A DNA stretch of 64,000 nt. It comes from Akkermansia muciniphila (GTDB lineage: Bacteria; Verrucomicrobiota; Verrucomicrobiia; Opitutales; UBA953). Under the pieces are notes generated by a model, which worked only from the letters and a program-made list of their open reading frames with translations, ran no database searches and had not been told where the DNA came from. The stretch covers positions 31,208-95,207 of the forward strand of contig CALQLO010000007.1 in NCBI GenBank assembly GCA_943331445.1. Direction: 5' to 3'. The position numbers and the translations under genes are program-made. Below, piece by piece: positions 26,445 to 36,273 of the stretch (position 1 is the first letter of the stretch; each line of letters starts with the position of its first letter).

Positions 26445-29015
26445 ATGTTCAAGGTTACCCCAGCCTGCCTCGGTTTGCTCTGCTCCGCCCTCGCCCTCGC
26501 GGTCGATAAACCTGAAGCCTCTGGACACGCCCCCGTGCGCGACGCGGCGTGGATGAACGAACGGCCGACCAAGGACAAGATGCTCACCAGCGGACAGCAG
26601 CTCGACACCGTCGGTCAACTCGTCGATCTGCCGGGGCGCCTCTTAGCCGCCGAATTCGCGCAAGGCGGCAAAGTGCTTCTCGTTAAGACCACGACCGTCC
26701 TCGCGAGCATCAACCCCCAGACGATGGCCATCATCCAGAAGACGGAATTTCCGGTGGTCAAAGGCGGCGGCTCAATGCACGGCTTAGCGGTATCCCGCGA
26801 TGGCACCACCGCCGTCATCTCCGGAGGCAAGACCCACCTCTACCAGGCGACGATTGCCCCCGATGGTAAATTCACTTGGGGGACGTCCGTCGACGTCACA
26901 GGCGGAGCGAAGAACGTCAACCCGCTGGGCCTCGCCCTTACCGCCGACGGGAAGCGGGCCATTGTAGCTCTTTCAATGTCCAATAAACTGGCGCTGGTCG
27001 ACCTCGTGAAAGGGACGGTCATCACCACGGTAGCCGTTGGCGTGTGCCCCTACGACGTCGCCCTATCGCCCGACAACCAAACCGTCTACGTCTCCAACTT
27101 CGGCGGCAACGCTCCAGGCTCACCAGACCTCGCCGAACCATCAGGCGGCACGATGGTGGCAGTCGATAAACGGACGATACCGCTCCGCGGCACCCTCAGT
27201 TTCGTGCGCCTGGAAGGCGATACGCTGAAAGAAATCAGCCGGACGGAGGTTGGACTCCATCCCACCGAACTCCTGCTCGATGAGGATCGTCATCGCCTCT
27301 TCTGCTCTAATCTCGGCGGGGATAGCGTCAGCATGGTCGACACGCTGAAGAAGGCGACCACCGCGACCCTCTCGACCAAGCCTGACGCTGCCTTGCCATG
27401 GGGGATGCTGACGGACGGACTCGCACTCTCGCCCGACGGAATGTCGCTCTACGCCGCCAATGCCGGCATCAATGCCATCGCCTGCCTAGACCTGAGCCAC
27501 CCTGACTCCGCACCCAAACTCATTCCAGCTGGCTGGTACCCTGGAGCCTTACGCTTGCAGAACAATCAGCTGTTCGTCGTCAACGTGCGAAGTGGATTAC
27601 AAAAAGTTGCCATCCCGACCGACGCCAAAACCGTCGCAGAGTACGATGCCCGCGCCCGCCAAGCCGCCCACTTATCCCATGCGCTGCGCTACGCCACGGG
27701 CCCGCAGGCCAGCACCGCGACCATGCCCGCGGTACCCGTGCCGACCGAGGTCGGCCAACCCTCGTCCATCAAGCATGTCGTCTACATCATCAAAGAAAAC
27801 CGCACCTTCGATCAAGTTTTGGGTGACATTGGCCGCGGCAACGCCGAGCCGAAACTCGTACTATTCCCGCGCGAGGTTACGCCGAACCATCACGCCATCG
27901 CCGAGCGCTGGCCGCTGCTCGATAACTACTACTGCAATGGCGTCAACTCGTCCGATGGACACGCCTGGGCCTCGCAGGGTATTGTCACATCGTATCGCGA
28001 GAAAGATCGGGTTGGCTTTCGCTGTGCCTATGACTTCGGGACGGATGCGCTCTTCTACGCAGGCTGCGGCTTCCTCTGGGACCACGCCCTCCTGCACGGA
28101 CGTTCCTTCCGTAACTACGGCGAGATGGATAAACTAACGAAAATCAAAGGGAAGACCTATGATGATTTCTTCACCGATCGTCAAAACGGAGGCGGCAAGA
28201 CAGCGTTCACCACGACCTATTTCATCGACGCACTCCGTCGCTACAGCGCGCCGAGTTATCCGGGGTGGGATATGTCGATCCCGGATCAGAGCCGGGCCGA
28301 CGTATTCCTCAAAGAGCTCGCCGGTTTCGAACAGAAAGGCGAGTTCCCCGACCTCACGATTATTTATCTACCTAACGACCACACCGCGAACGAGCTCACC
28401 GGTAAATCGTACGTCGCCGATAACGACCTCGCCCTCGGACGCGTCGTCGAAGGCCTTTCGAAAAGTCGCTTCTGGAAAGACATGGCCATCTTCGTGAACG
28501 AGGATGATCCGCAGACGGGCGGCGATCATGTCGACGGCCACCGCTCATTCTGCTTGGTGGTTAGCCCCTACGCCAAGAAAGGCGCGCTCATCAGCAAGTT
28601 CTACAACCAGACCTCGGTACTGCATACCATCTGCCGAATCCTGGGCATCCCGCCCATGAACCAGGTCGTCGCTGCCTCCACCACGATGGAGGACTGCTTC
28701 GCGACCCAATCCGACCTGACGCCCTATGTCAGCCTTACTCCTAAGCAGAAGCTAAACGAGAAACGCCCGGCCGCAGCCAAGAAGACCGGCTTCTGGCCAC
28801 CCTTCCCCACCGGTGAAGATCGCCTAGCCGCCCGCTTCGAGGCCCTTGATTTTAGTGGCCCGGACCGCATCGACGACGACACGCTCAATCGGGTAATCTG
28901 GGCGCAGGCCCGACCAGGCGAACGGTATCCCCGAGAATTCATGGGGGCACACGGCAAAGGGCTTAAAGCCCTCGGCCTCGTCTTGGATCCGGAGGTCGAC
29001 GATGATGACGAGTAA
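26445..29015 (+). CDS. Exported YVTN-type beta-propeller and phosphoesterase fusion
   Basis: An 856-residue protein. A signal peptide (CLGLLCSALALAVD) leads into a beta-propeller of YVTN/lactonase type (repeated blades such as GLALTADGKRAIVAL, VALSPDNQTVYVSNFGG, GLALSPDGMSLYAANAG, about residues 50-400). The C-terminal half is a phosphoesterase-family domain (PF04185-like; phospholipase C and acid phosphatase relatives): VVYIIKENRTFDQVLGD, NGVNSSDGHAWASQG, LTIIYLPNDHTAN, FVNEDDPQTGGDHVDGHRS. The ENRTFD and NDH/EDDPQ motifs are the likely metal and nucleophile sites. Stops 12 bases before the convergent DUF1552 gene. Substrate unknown. Confidence 0.88.
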   Translation: MFKVTPACLGLLCSALALAVDKPEASGHAPVRDAAWMNERPTKDKMLTSGQQLDTVGQLVDLPGRLLAAEFAQGGKVLLVKTTTVLASINPQTMAIIQKTEFPVVKGGGSMHGLAVSRDGTTAVISGGKTHLYQATIAPDGKFTWGTSVDVTGGAKNVNPLGLALTADGKRAIVALSMSNKLALVDLVKGTVITTVAVGVCPYDVALSPDNQTVYVSNFGGNAPGSPDLAEPSGGTMVAVDKRTIPLRGTLSFVRLEGDTLKEISRTEVGLHPTELLLDEDRHRLFCSNLGGDSVSMVDTLKKATTATLSTKPDAALPWGMLTDGLALSPDGMSLYAANAGINAIACLDLSHPDSAPKLIPAGWYPGALRLQNNQLFVVNVRSGLQKVAIPTDAKTVAEYDARARQAAHLSHALRYATGPQASTATMPAVPVPTEVGQPSSIKHVVYIIKENRTFDQVLGDIGRGNAEPKLVLFPREVTPNHHAIAERWPLLDNYYCNGVNSSDGHAWASQGIVTSYREKDRVGFRCAYDFGTDALFYAGCGFLWDHALLHGRSFRNYGEMDKLTKIKGKTYDDFFTDRQNGGGKTAFTTTYFIDALRRYSAPSYPGWDMSIPDQSRADVFLKELAGFEQKGEFPDLTIIYLPNDHTANELTGKSYVADNDLALGRVVEGLSKSRFWKDMAIFVNEDDPQTGGDHVDGHRSFCLVVSPYAKKGALISKFYNQTSVLHTICRILGIPPMNQVVAASTTMEDCFATQSDLTPYVSLTPKQKLNEKRPAAAKKTGFWPPFPTGEDRLAARFEALDFSGPDRIDDDTLNRVIWAQARPGERYPREFMGAHGKGLKALGLVLDPEVDDDDE

Positions 29016-29027
29016 AGCTGGCGGGAA

Positions 29028-30371
29028 TTAACCAACGGACTTCAGACCACGCATCGTACCCGTCGAGGAAGCGAACTTGTCGGCATCGATGCCCATGCGC
29101 TGCAGCATCGAGACGAACAGATTGGGTAAGGGATAGTTGCGTTCGGTATCAAAGACGAGGTGCTGGCCGTGATTGAAGCCGCCGCCCATGAATAAAGTCG
29201 GCAGGTTCGTCGTCGTATGCGCGCTGGCATTGCCGAGATTACTGCCGTAAAGGATCATCGTACGATCGAGCAGCGGCGCCCCGTCTTCCTTCGCGCCCTT
29301 GAGATCCTCCATGAGCTTCGCGAGTAAGCGCATGTGCATACTGTCGATTTGCTTAAGCTGATCGAGCTTCTTGGCCGACTTGCCGTGGTGTGAAAGGCTG
29401 TGATATCCATCCGTCGTCGTATGGACGTGGTCGATGTCCAGGGCAGGCGTGTTAACACTATCGAGCATCAACGTGACGGCGCGCGAGGAATCCGTCTCAA
29501 AGCAGAGGCGGGCCATGTCATACATCAGCCGAACCTTGTCCATATACTCCTTGGGACTGCTCGGGTCGAGCGGCGCGGAACTCGTTGCGACCGGCCGCGG
29601 CTTCTTCTCCCACTCTTTCGACATCTGCATACGCTGTTCCAGTTCGCGAACGCTCGTGAAATATTGGTCAAGTCGGTCGCGATCTTGAGCGCCCATCGTG
29701 CGGCGCAACTCGCCCGCCTGCCCACCTACGGCGTCCAAGATGCTCTGGCCGAGAACAAGGCGACGCTCCTGGGCGGCAACTTCCTTGGCCGAGCCTCCCA
29801 TGAACATCTTCCGGAAAACCTCGGAGGGCTTCTCTTCCGTCGGAATCATGACACCGCCGGCCGTCCACGACAGGCTACGCGACCCGCGATTACAATTCAC
29901 GCCCAAGGTCATCGAAGGATAGCGCGTAAGGTGTCCGATGCGCTCCGCCATGAATTGATCGAGTGAGAGCGTATTGCGGAATCCGCCACTGCTCGGATGC
30001 GGTGCGGCCGTCAGGAAGCAATTATCCGCCGGGTGGCCGCCATCGACATCCGGATGGGACACGCCCGAGAACACCGTGAAGTCGTTCCGATGCTCCTTCA
30101 GCAACTCGAGGTAAACGGAGGGCTTGTAGTCTTTGCCGGCACCCGTTGGGAAAAAGTAATCCGGCACGAGGCCAAGGTTATTGCAGATAGCCAGCATGCG
30201 GCGTGGCTTAGCAGACTCAGGGGCCGCCGCGGCAAAAGCCGGGGTCATCGCATCCAGCATCGGCAACGCAAGCAGCACCCCCGTGCCCGCAAGGAAGCGG
30301 CGGCGAGAGACGGAGCGCTTAAACGCCACGTAGGGCGAATTGGCAGAAGTGTGACCGGAGGGTGCGGACAT
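29028..30371 (-). CDS. Twin-arginine DUF1552 protein
   Basis: A 447-residue protein with a Tat signal ([20 protein letters not shown]) followed by a DUF1552 domain, a family abundant in Planctomycetes and Verrucomicrobia with an alkaline-phosphatase/sulfatase-like fold predicted by relatives. Visible segments are [52 protein letters not shown] [18 protein letters not shown] and [22 protein letters not shown], whose His-rich stretch could bind metal. It lies 9 bases downstream of the DUF1592 cytochrome gene, the usual pairing; the two probably act in one periplasmic system of unknown substrate. Confidence 0.88.
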   Translation of the reverse strand: MSAPSGHTSANSPYVAFKRSVSRRRFLAGTGVLLALPMLDAMTPAFAAAAPESAKPRRMLAICNNLGLVPDYFFPTGAGKDYKPSVYLELLKEHRNDFTVFSGVSHPDVDGGHPADNCFLTAAPHPSSGGFRNTLSLDQFMAERIGHLTRYPSMTLGVNCNRGSRSLSWTAGGVMIPTEEKPSEVFRKMFMGGSAKEVAAQERRLVLGQSILDAVGGQAGELRRTMGAQDRDRLDQYFTSVRELEQRMQMSKEWEKKPRPVATSSAPLDPSSPKEYMDKVRLMYDMARLCFETDSSRAVTLMLDSVNTPALDIDHVHTTTDGYHSLSHHGKSAKKLDQLKQIDSMHMRLLAKLMEDLKGAKEDGAPLLDRTMILYGSNLGNASAHTTTNLPTLFMGGGFNHGQHLVFDTERNYPLPNLFVSMLQRMGIDADKFASSTGTMRGLKSVG

Positions 30372-30380
30372 GGGGGTGAG

Positions 30381-32942
30381 TTACTTGTTAAGGAAAAGGT
30401 CGCTGGTGACAAGCCCGTGCACGAGGTCGCGGACGCCATAACGCCCAGGGGCGGCGGCATCCAGGATGGCCTCCACCTTGGCGCGATCTGCAAATCCGGC
30501 CGGAGCGCCCGTGGCGTAAACCGTCAATTGGTTTAGTAAATTACGGGCAAGCTGACGCTCATCGGCAGCCACGAGCTTCTTGAACTCACGGATGTCCTTG
30601 AACTTCTTCCCGTCGAGCTCACCGAAAGACTCCACCGGTAATGCCGAGTGGAAAGCGAATTTCTGGCCGTTCTTACCAATCCCGACATCGGGCTTCTTTC
30701 CATCCATCGCGCGGTAGTTGGTGCGGAAGCCCCCCATCACATCAAAGCTCTCGAGTGCGAAGCCTGGCGGATCAATCTTTGTATGGCACGCGGAGCAGGA
30801 CTCCAGTTTGCGGTGCTTGTCGAGCTGCTGTCGAATCGTGACTGCACCGCGTGTATCTGGCTCCACGGCCGGCACATTGGCGGGAGGGGGCGGAGGCTTA
30901 CGACCAAGTACCCGCTCCATAATCCACGCACCGCGTGTCACCGGTGAAGTCGTCGTCCCATTGGCGGTGACTTTTAAAACCGCGGCCTGCGTCATAAAGC
31001 CGCCTCGAATACTATCCTTCGGCAGTGTGACCTTCTGCAGTTTGGCTCCCACCAACGGAGGCAGCTGATAAAGTGCGGCTAAGCGTTCGTTGACGAAGAC
31101 GAAATTCGCGTCGACGACATTGCGGACCGGCAGGTTCGCCCGCAGGAGCTCGGCAAAGGTGGCATGACTTTCATCTCGGGCGGATTCGACCAAATGGTCA
31201 TCGAGGTAATAATCAGGATAGAGATTGGAGTCCGGGTCATTGGAACCTGCTTTGCGAAGATCGAGCCAGTAGTCGGTAAACGTGTCGGCGAAGCGCTGGG
31301 AGCGAGGGTCGGCGATCAATCGATCCGCTTGGGCGAGCACACCGGCCTTATCCAACTTACCTGTCTGGGCCAGTGAACGGAGTTGCGCGTCTGGCGGGGA
31401 GTTCCAGAGGAAGTAGGCCAGACGGGCGGCGACGGCATGGTCATCGAGACGACCAGGCTTCTCTTCCAAATACAGGAATGAAGGCGAGCAAAGGACTGCG
31501 GTATAGCCAGCAAACATCGCCTCGGTGAAAGTACTGCCTGACTTCATAGCCCCAAGGATGACTGGCAGAAAACGAACTTCCTCCGCCGCCGAAAGCGGAC
31601 GGCGACACGCCGTCTGGACAAAGCGACGCAAGAGCCGCTCGGCGTCTTTGGCCGGATTACTCGTCTGGGCTTCAAAGGTTAACGAGGAACCAAACACGCG
31701 CTTCACGGGTAGGTCTCCGAAAAGCACTGCGTAAGGCGCGGACGGCCAAGCGGGAGCCAGCGGTCCCTCGACCTCAATCCAACGCATGACCATCCCTGGT
31801 TGGCCTTCAGGCGTGGCGAGTGGATTCTGGGAACGGCTCGCCCCCGGACGGGAACGGAAAAACCTTACCGTATCAATTTGAATACTCTCTCCCGCCTTTA
31901 ACACGACATCGAGTTCGTTGACGGTCGGCTCAGGATTGAAATCCACATTGCCAATGCGCCGCAGCACACGCGGAGGCGTCAGGGCATACACGGTGACAGG
32001 CTCTGGACGATGGCCCTTGGAGATATCATCCAAATCAGGGATGTACCAGCGCGCCGCACCTTTGGCCGTGGGCTTCCCTGGCCCAACCCAAACCGTATGG
32101 CCGCAAAGACGGACCTTATAGCGTCCTGACGTGGCCGCCCGGAAAGTGCTGAAATTCGGCTCCACGGGTTCATAGGCACCATGCACAACGCCCACCCCCT
32201 CTTCATCACGTACCTGTGGATTGGACTTCCCCACAGTCATCGGAGCTTCACCCCGCCGCACCTCCGGCTGCCCGGTAAAGCCGACCGTCGGGAAAGTCGC
32301 ACGCTCCGGAGACATATTGAATTCCGAGAACTTCATCTTACCGGTGTAACTACCCTGCTGGCGGGCATAAAAACGTCGCGGAGCCGAATCTGGCTTCTCA
32401 ATCGAAGAGATGAAGGCCGATTTAAGGGATTCCTCAGCGGCACTCAGGTAGCGTTGCAACTGAACGTGGGAAACGTCGAGGGCCTGCCCGCTCTTATTAA
32501 AACGAAAAGCCTCCGTATCCTCCGGCAGGCTTTCCTTGATATCAAGCCACGGCGCCTGCAATAACTCCCGGACGGCGTTCTCATATTCGAAACGATTCAT
32601 GCGGCGCTCCACCGCACGCCCCTGGGTCTGGGCTCGGGTCAGTTCAAAGGTTGTGAGCGACGCAGAAAGGCCCTCGAGATAGCCCTTCGCTTGCGCGGCA
32701 TCAGGCCGGGCCTTCTTCTTAGGCGGCATCTCGCCGTTAGCGGTGCGGTCGTAAATCTTAACCCACGCCTCAAACGTCTTCGACTTCGTGAGGTCGGCCC
32801 CGAGGGCAGTCAAATCCAAGCCGCCTTTCTTCGTGTCGGCATCATGACACTCTACGCAATGCTTCTCCAGAAACGGCGCGACGGCGCCGCAAGCCGCCAA
32901 GGGCAAAAGACAGAAGACCGACACGGAGGCACGCAAAGTCAT
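30381..32942 (-). CDS. Exported DUF1592-type c-type cytochrome
   Basis: An 853-residue secreted protein of the Planctomycete cytochrome family. From ATG 32942 it has a signal peptide (SVFCLLPLAACGAVA), then FLEKHCVECHDADTKKGG (CVECH heme c site). Domain order by motif is DUF1587 (RRMNRFEYENAVRELL), DUF1595 (LLRRFVQTACRRPLS), DUF1592 (MFAGYTAVLCSPSFLYLEE), DUF1588 (GGFMTQAAVLKVTANGTTTS, with a second heme-like CSACH) and DUF1585 near the end. A central beta-sandwich-like region (residues 260-420) is a probable carbohydrate-binding insert. The frame is open to 33005 but that extension lacks a signal. Cotranscribed with the DUF1552 gene 9 bases downstream. Confidence 0.88.
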   Translation of the reverse strand: MTLRASVSVFCLLPLAACGAVAPFLEKHCVECHDADTKKGGLDLTALGADLTKSKTFEAWVKIYDRTANGEMPPKKKARPDAAQAKGYLEGLSASLTTFELTRAQTQGRAVERRMNRFEYENAVRELLQAPWLDIKESLPEDTEAFRFNKSGQALDVSHVQLQRYLSAAEESLKSAFISSIEKPDSAPRRFYARQQGSYTGKMKFSEFNMSPERATFPTVGFTGQPEVRRGEAPMTVGKSNPQVRDEEGVGVVHGAYEPVEPNFSTFRAATSGRYKVRLCGHTVWVGPGKPTAKGAARWYIPDLDDISKGHRPEPVTVYALTPPRVLRRIGNVDFNPEPTVNELDVVLKAGESIQIDTVRFFRSRPGASRSQNPLATPEGQPGMVMRWIEVEGPLAPAWPSAPYAVLFGDLPVKRVFGSSLTFEAQTSNPAKDAERLLRRFVQTACRRPLSAAEEVRFLPVILGAMKSGSTFTEAMFAGYTAVLCSPSFLYLEEKPGRLDDHAVAARLAYFLWNSPPDAQLRSLAQTGKLDKAGVLAQADRLIADPRSQRFADTFTDYWLDLRKAGSNDPDSNLYPDYYLDDHLVESARDESHATFAELLRANLPVRNVVDANFVFVNERLAALYQLPPLVGAKLQKVTLPKDSIRGGFMTQAAVLKVTANGTTTSPVTRGAWIMERVLGRKPPPPPANVPAVEPDTRGAVTIRQQLDKHRKLESCSACHTKIDPPGFALESFDVMGGFRTNYRAMDGKKPDVGIGKNGQKFAFHSALPVESFGELDGKKFKDIREFKKLVAADERQLARNLLNQLTVYATGAPAGFADRAKVEAILDAAAPGRYGVRDLVHGLVTSDLFLNK

Positions 32943-33079
32943 GGGATCAACAGGCTTTGAGACAGCGGCTGGGCAGGCAGGTTGCCAAGGTAAACCACCC
33001 AGCAATAGGCATTTTTGCTGAGATTTAGGCCTTAATCGTCCGTGATTGTGGCAACGACCACTTCCCCCTGCCCTGCGGC

Positions 33080-34603
33080 ATGCTTTCCGTCATCCGTTCC
33101 GCCGCCCTCGTCGGAGTCGAGGCCGTTCCCGTCGAGATCGAGGTGAATACGGGGGAGAAAGGAGAGATGGGGCTTTGGTTGGTGGGCCTGCCGGACGCAG
33201 CCGTGAAAGAATCCGAAGAGCGCGTGCAATCCGCCCTGCAGAACAGTGGACTCCGTCTACCAGAAACCCGCACCACCATCAATCTCGCCCCCGGTGACCT
33301 GAAAAAGGAAGGCTCCATTTATGACCTACCCATCGCCCTCGGGATTGCCGCCTCGACCGGGCAATTGAACCGGGAATTCCTAAAGCACTACCTCATCGCC
33401 GGAGAACTCGGCTTGAGCGGAGGAACTCGTCCTGTGCGCGGCGGCGTGGCTATGGCCATCCTCGCCCGGAAAGCGGGCATGCGTGGCGTCATCCTGCCAC
33501 GGGCGTCTGCCGAAGAAGCGGCGCTGGTCGGAGGTATCGAAGCGATTCCCGCAGATTCACTAGATGGCGCCCTGCGCTTCCTCACCGGCGAAGCGAAAGT
33601 GACGCCACTCGTGGCAACGATGACCGCGCGCCATGCGAGCGGCGAATCGCAGCCCGATTTTTCCGAAGTCAAAGGCCAGACGGCCATCCGACGGGCTGTC
33701 GAGGTGGCTGCGGCCGGCGGGCACAATCTTTTAATGATTGGTCCGCCAGGCTCGGGGAAATCGCTCATCGCCAAGCGTATTCCGACCATCCTGCCGGCGC
33801 CTGACGCGGAAGAGCTCCTCGAAATACTCGGCGTCCATTCCGCCGCGGGGGCCGCGATGAACGATGTGGCCCGCTGCTGGCAGCGGCCGTTCCGATCGCC
33901 GCATCACACCATCAGCGACATCGGGCTCATCGGTGGCGGCGCGATACCTGGCCCCGGAGAAGTATCACTGGCGCACCGGGGCGTGCTGTTTCTCGATGAG
34001 CTTCCGGAATTCCGCCGTTCGGCACTCGAGGTTCTAAGGCAGCCGCTAGAAGATGGCCAAGTCACGGTCTCGCGCGCCGCCGCTAAGGTTACCCTGCCCG
34101 CTCGGCTGATGTTAGTGGCCGCCATGAACCCGTGCCCTTGCGGCCATCTGGGTGATCGCCAACGCGAGTGTCGCTGCTCGCCGATGCAGGTGCGAAAGTA
34201 TCGGGCTAAAATCTCGGGGCCCTTACTCGATCGGATTGATATTCAAGTCGAAGCACCGGCCCTTTCCATCGAAGAACTTCGTTCCGCCGCGCCAGGCGAA
34301 CCGTCTGAGGCGATGCGCTTACGCGTCGAAGCCGCCCGCACACGGCAGCGGGGGCGCTTTGGTCGGCGATCAGGCGGCTGCAATGCGCTCCTTGGCGGAC
34401 GAGAACTACGCGAATATTGCGCCCTGGAGAAAGCCCAAGGCGACCTCCTGCAGCAGGCGATGGAGAAACTCGGCCTCTCTGCCCGGGCTTACGACCGCAT
34501 CCTCCGCGTCGCCCGGACGATTGCCGACCTCGCGGCCGCGGAGCATATCGCCACCAGCCACCTATTAGAGGCCATTCACTACCGCTCCCTCGACCGAAGT
34601 TAA
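33080..34603 (+). CDS. comM: YifB/ComM-family Mg-chelatase-like AAA ATPase
   Basis: A 507-residue protein of the YifB/ComM family. The N-terminal Lon-like domain has [18 protein letters not shown] and [20 protein letters not shown]; Walker A is GPPGSGKS (221-228), Walker B the [10 protein letters not shown] segment, and [17 protein letters not shown] carries the cysteines seen in the family. ComM is a helicase promoting branch migration in natural transformation in Vibrio and Haemophilus, but homologues are common in non-competent bacteria, so its role here is uncertain. Divergent from the DUF1592 gene. No competence genes are in the window. Confidence 0.93.
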   Translation: MLSVIRSAALVGVEAVPVEIEVNTGEKGEMGLWLVGLPDAAVKESEERVQSALQNSGLRLPETRTTINLAPGDLKKEGSIYDLPIALGIAASTGQLNREFLKHYLIAGELGLSGGTRPVRGGVAMAILARKAGMRGVILPRASAEEAALVGGIEAIPADSLDGALRFLTGEAKVTPLVATMTARHASGESQPDFSEVKGQTAIRRAVEVAAAGGHNLLMIGPPGSGKSLIAKRIPTILPAPDAEELLEILGVHSAAGAAMNDVARCWQRPFRSPHHTISDIGLIGGGAIPGPGEVSLAHRGVLFLDELPEFRRSALEVLRQPLEDGQVTVSRAAAKVTLPARLMLVAAMNPCPCGHLGDRQRECRCSPMQVRKYRAKISGPLLDRIDIQVEAPALSIEELRSAAPGEPSEAMRLRVEAARTRQRGRFGRRSGGCNALLGGRELREYCALEKAQGDLLQQAMEKLGLSARAYDRILRVARTIADLAAAEHIATSHLLEAIHYRSLDRS

Positions 34604-34649
34604 AAACGCTCGCCCACGCTCGGGAAATAGGTCCAATGAGGCCCTCCCC

Positions 34650-35699
34650 ATGAAAACCCTGCCAAAGCTCGGGCTCCTCTGCCTGATCGCTCTCCTCACC
34701 CTCCCGCGCGCCGCCGCCGAGCAGATCCGCGTCCTGATTCTCGACGGACGCAATAACCACGACTGGGTACGGACAACCGAATCCTGCAAGGCCACCCTCG
34801 AAGCCACGGGCCTCTTTAAAGTAACCGTCGCCACGGCCCCCGCCGCCTTTGTGAAAGCAAAGCCGGGCAAGCCCAAGGCCGGCGACGCTGATGCCAAGAA
34901 GGCTTTCGACGCCGCGATGAAAGCGTGGAACGCCGAAGAGGCTGCCTTCGTCAAAGAGCACGCTGCCGAATGGGAACAGTGGTCCCCGAAGTTCACCGAC
35001 TACCAGGTCATCGTGAATAACTACAACGGTCCGGAATGGGGCAGCGCCATGAAGGACTCTTTCACTGAATACGTCATGAATGGCGGCGGCCTCGTCAACG
35101 TCCACGCCGCCAACAACGCCTTCACGGGCTGGGATAACTTCAACGAGATGATCTGCGCGGGTTGGCGCGGTGCCACGTTCGCCAGCCGCATCGCGGTCGA
35201 CGACAAGTCGGGTAAGGCCGTCGCCCTCGTCGACGCCGATGAGAAAATTCAGACCAAGGGCTTCGGCTCTGGCCACGGCTCGAAACACATTTTCACGCTC
35301 AAGACCCGCGATGCCTCCCACCCCATCATGAAAGACCTCCCGGCTGAATGGATGCACGCCTCCGATGAGCTCTATCACCGCATGCGCGGCAGTGCCGACC
35401 ACATGCACGTACTCTCCAGCTCCTACTCCAAGCCGGAAGCAGGCGGCACGGATATGCATGAGCCGATGGTCTGGTTCGCGCCCTTCAACAAAGGTCGCGT
35501 CGTGACCACCTCGATGGGCCACATCTGGTCCGGCGACACCTCATTCGATGCCCTGCATTGCGTCGGCTTCCAAACCATCCTCGCCCGCTCGACGGAATGG
35601 GCCGCGACCGGCAAGGTCACCATCCCGGTCCCGCAGGGCTTCCCGACCAAGGATCAGACGAGCATCATCGAGCCGTCCAAGGTTGTCTGGAAGAAGTAA
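34650..35699 (+). CDS. Exported ThuA-like protein
   Basis: A 349-residue protein with a signal peptide (KLGLLCLIALLTLPRAAA). The body matches ThuA-like proteins: IRVLILDGRNNHDW at the start, DYQVIVNNYNGPEW, MNGGGLVNVHAANNAFTGW (with conserved His), HPIMKDLPAEWMHASDELYHR and MVWFAPFNKGRVVTTSMGH near the end. ThuA domains have a glutamine-amidotransferase-like fold; their role in Verrucomicrobia is usually annotated as trehalose utilisation, which is a weak transfer. A Lys/Ala-rich loop (residues 65-100) is an insertion relative to shorter ThuA proteins. Ends in a strong terminator. Confidence 0.87.
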   Translation: MKTLPKLGLLCLIALLTLPRAAAEQIRVLILDGRNNHDWVRTTESCKATLEATGLFKVTVATAPAAFVKAKPGKPKAGDADAKKAFDAAMKAWNAEEAAFVKEHAAEWEQWSPKFTDYQVIVNNYNGPEWGSAMKDSFTEYVMNGGGLVNVHAANNAFTGWDNFNEMICAGWRGATFASRIAVDDKSGKAVALVDADEKIQTKGFGSGHGSKHIFTLKTRDASHPIMKDLPAEWMHASDELYHRMRGSADHMHVLSSSYSKPEAGGTDMHEPMVWFAPFNKGRVVTTSMGHIWSGDTSFDALHCVGFQTILARSTEWAATGKVTIPVPQGFPTKDQTSIIEPSKVVWKK

Positions 35700-35720
35700 C
35701 TTCTGGCTTAACCGAACGAC

Positions 35721-35745
35721 GAAGGCCCGCCCATGGCGGGCCTTC
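35721..35745. terminator. Bidirectional terminator between ThuA-like and gluconokinase genes
   Basis: A perfect 11-base-pair stem GAAGGCCCGCC / GGCGGGCCTTC with a CAT loop, between the convergent stops at 35699 and 35752. The T-run on the right is weak (CTGCATTT), so termination may depend on the strong stem. Confidence 0.75.
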
Positions 35746-35751
35746 TGCATT

Positions 35752-36264
35752 TCAGGCAAAACGGCGCATCGCCAAGCCAACCGTCCCGCAGATTTGCTCC
35801 GGACTCAGGCCGATGCTGACGTGGAGGCATTTCTCCGTAGCAAGGTTCGGTCGCTCCAGCGTCGCCAGCTGACTGCCAAGCAGGCCAGGCGGCATGAAGT
35901 GTCCTTTGCGAGCATCCAGTCGCGCCTGCAGGAGCTCCTGACTGCCATCGAGCAAGACGAAGAAAAGGTCCGGATCCCCTTCCCGCAGGCAGTCACGGTA
36001 GACTTTCTTCAAAGCGGAACAGGTCACGACCATCACCTCGCCACGGGCCTTACCCTCCGCCAGGCGCGCGGACATCGCAGCGAGCCAACCCGCGCGGTCG
36101 GCATCGTTCAGCGGAATCCCGGCGCTCATCTTCGCGATGTTCTCGGGCGGATGAAAGCCGTCGGCCTCAATGAGCGTGGCACTCGTGCGCTGCGCATACA
36201 TCTCCGCCACGGTGCTCTTGCCGCAACCAGAGACGCCCATGAAGACGAGGTTTGGATGAGCCAT
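35752..36264 (-). CDS. gntK: Gluconokinase
   Basis: Phosphorylates gluconate to 6-phosphogluconate with ATP. The 170-residue protein starts at ATG 36264 (a GTG at 36273 would add three residues). Walker A GVSGCGKST lies at about residues 10-18; then EADGFHPPENIAKMSAGIPLNDADRAGWL, VVTCSALKKVYRDCLR and the Arg-rich lid (LDARKGHFMP) are diagnostic for the GntK family. Third gene of the leftward sulfatase, Gfo/Idh, gluconokinase operon, starting 9 bases beyond the Gfo/Idh stop, which suggests a sugar-acid product of external glycan breakdown. Confidence 0.92.
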   Translation of the reverse strand: MAHPNLVFMGVSGCGKSTVAEMYAQRTSATLIEADGFHPPENIAKMSAGIPLNDADRAGWLAAMSARLAEGKARGEVMVVTCSALKKVYRDCLREGDPDLFFVLLDGSQELLQARLDARKGHFMPPGLLGSQLATLERPNLATEKCLHVSIGLSPEQICGTVGLAMRRFA

Positions 36265-36273
36265 CGGCAGCAC

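Noticed and set aside
34206..35522. A 438-codon open frame antisense to comM and the ThuA-like gene
   Set aside because: It crosses two well-supported genes and has no recognisable domain; Gly/Val-rich composition is typical of shadow frames here.
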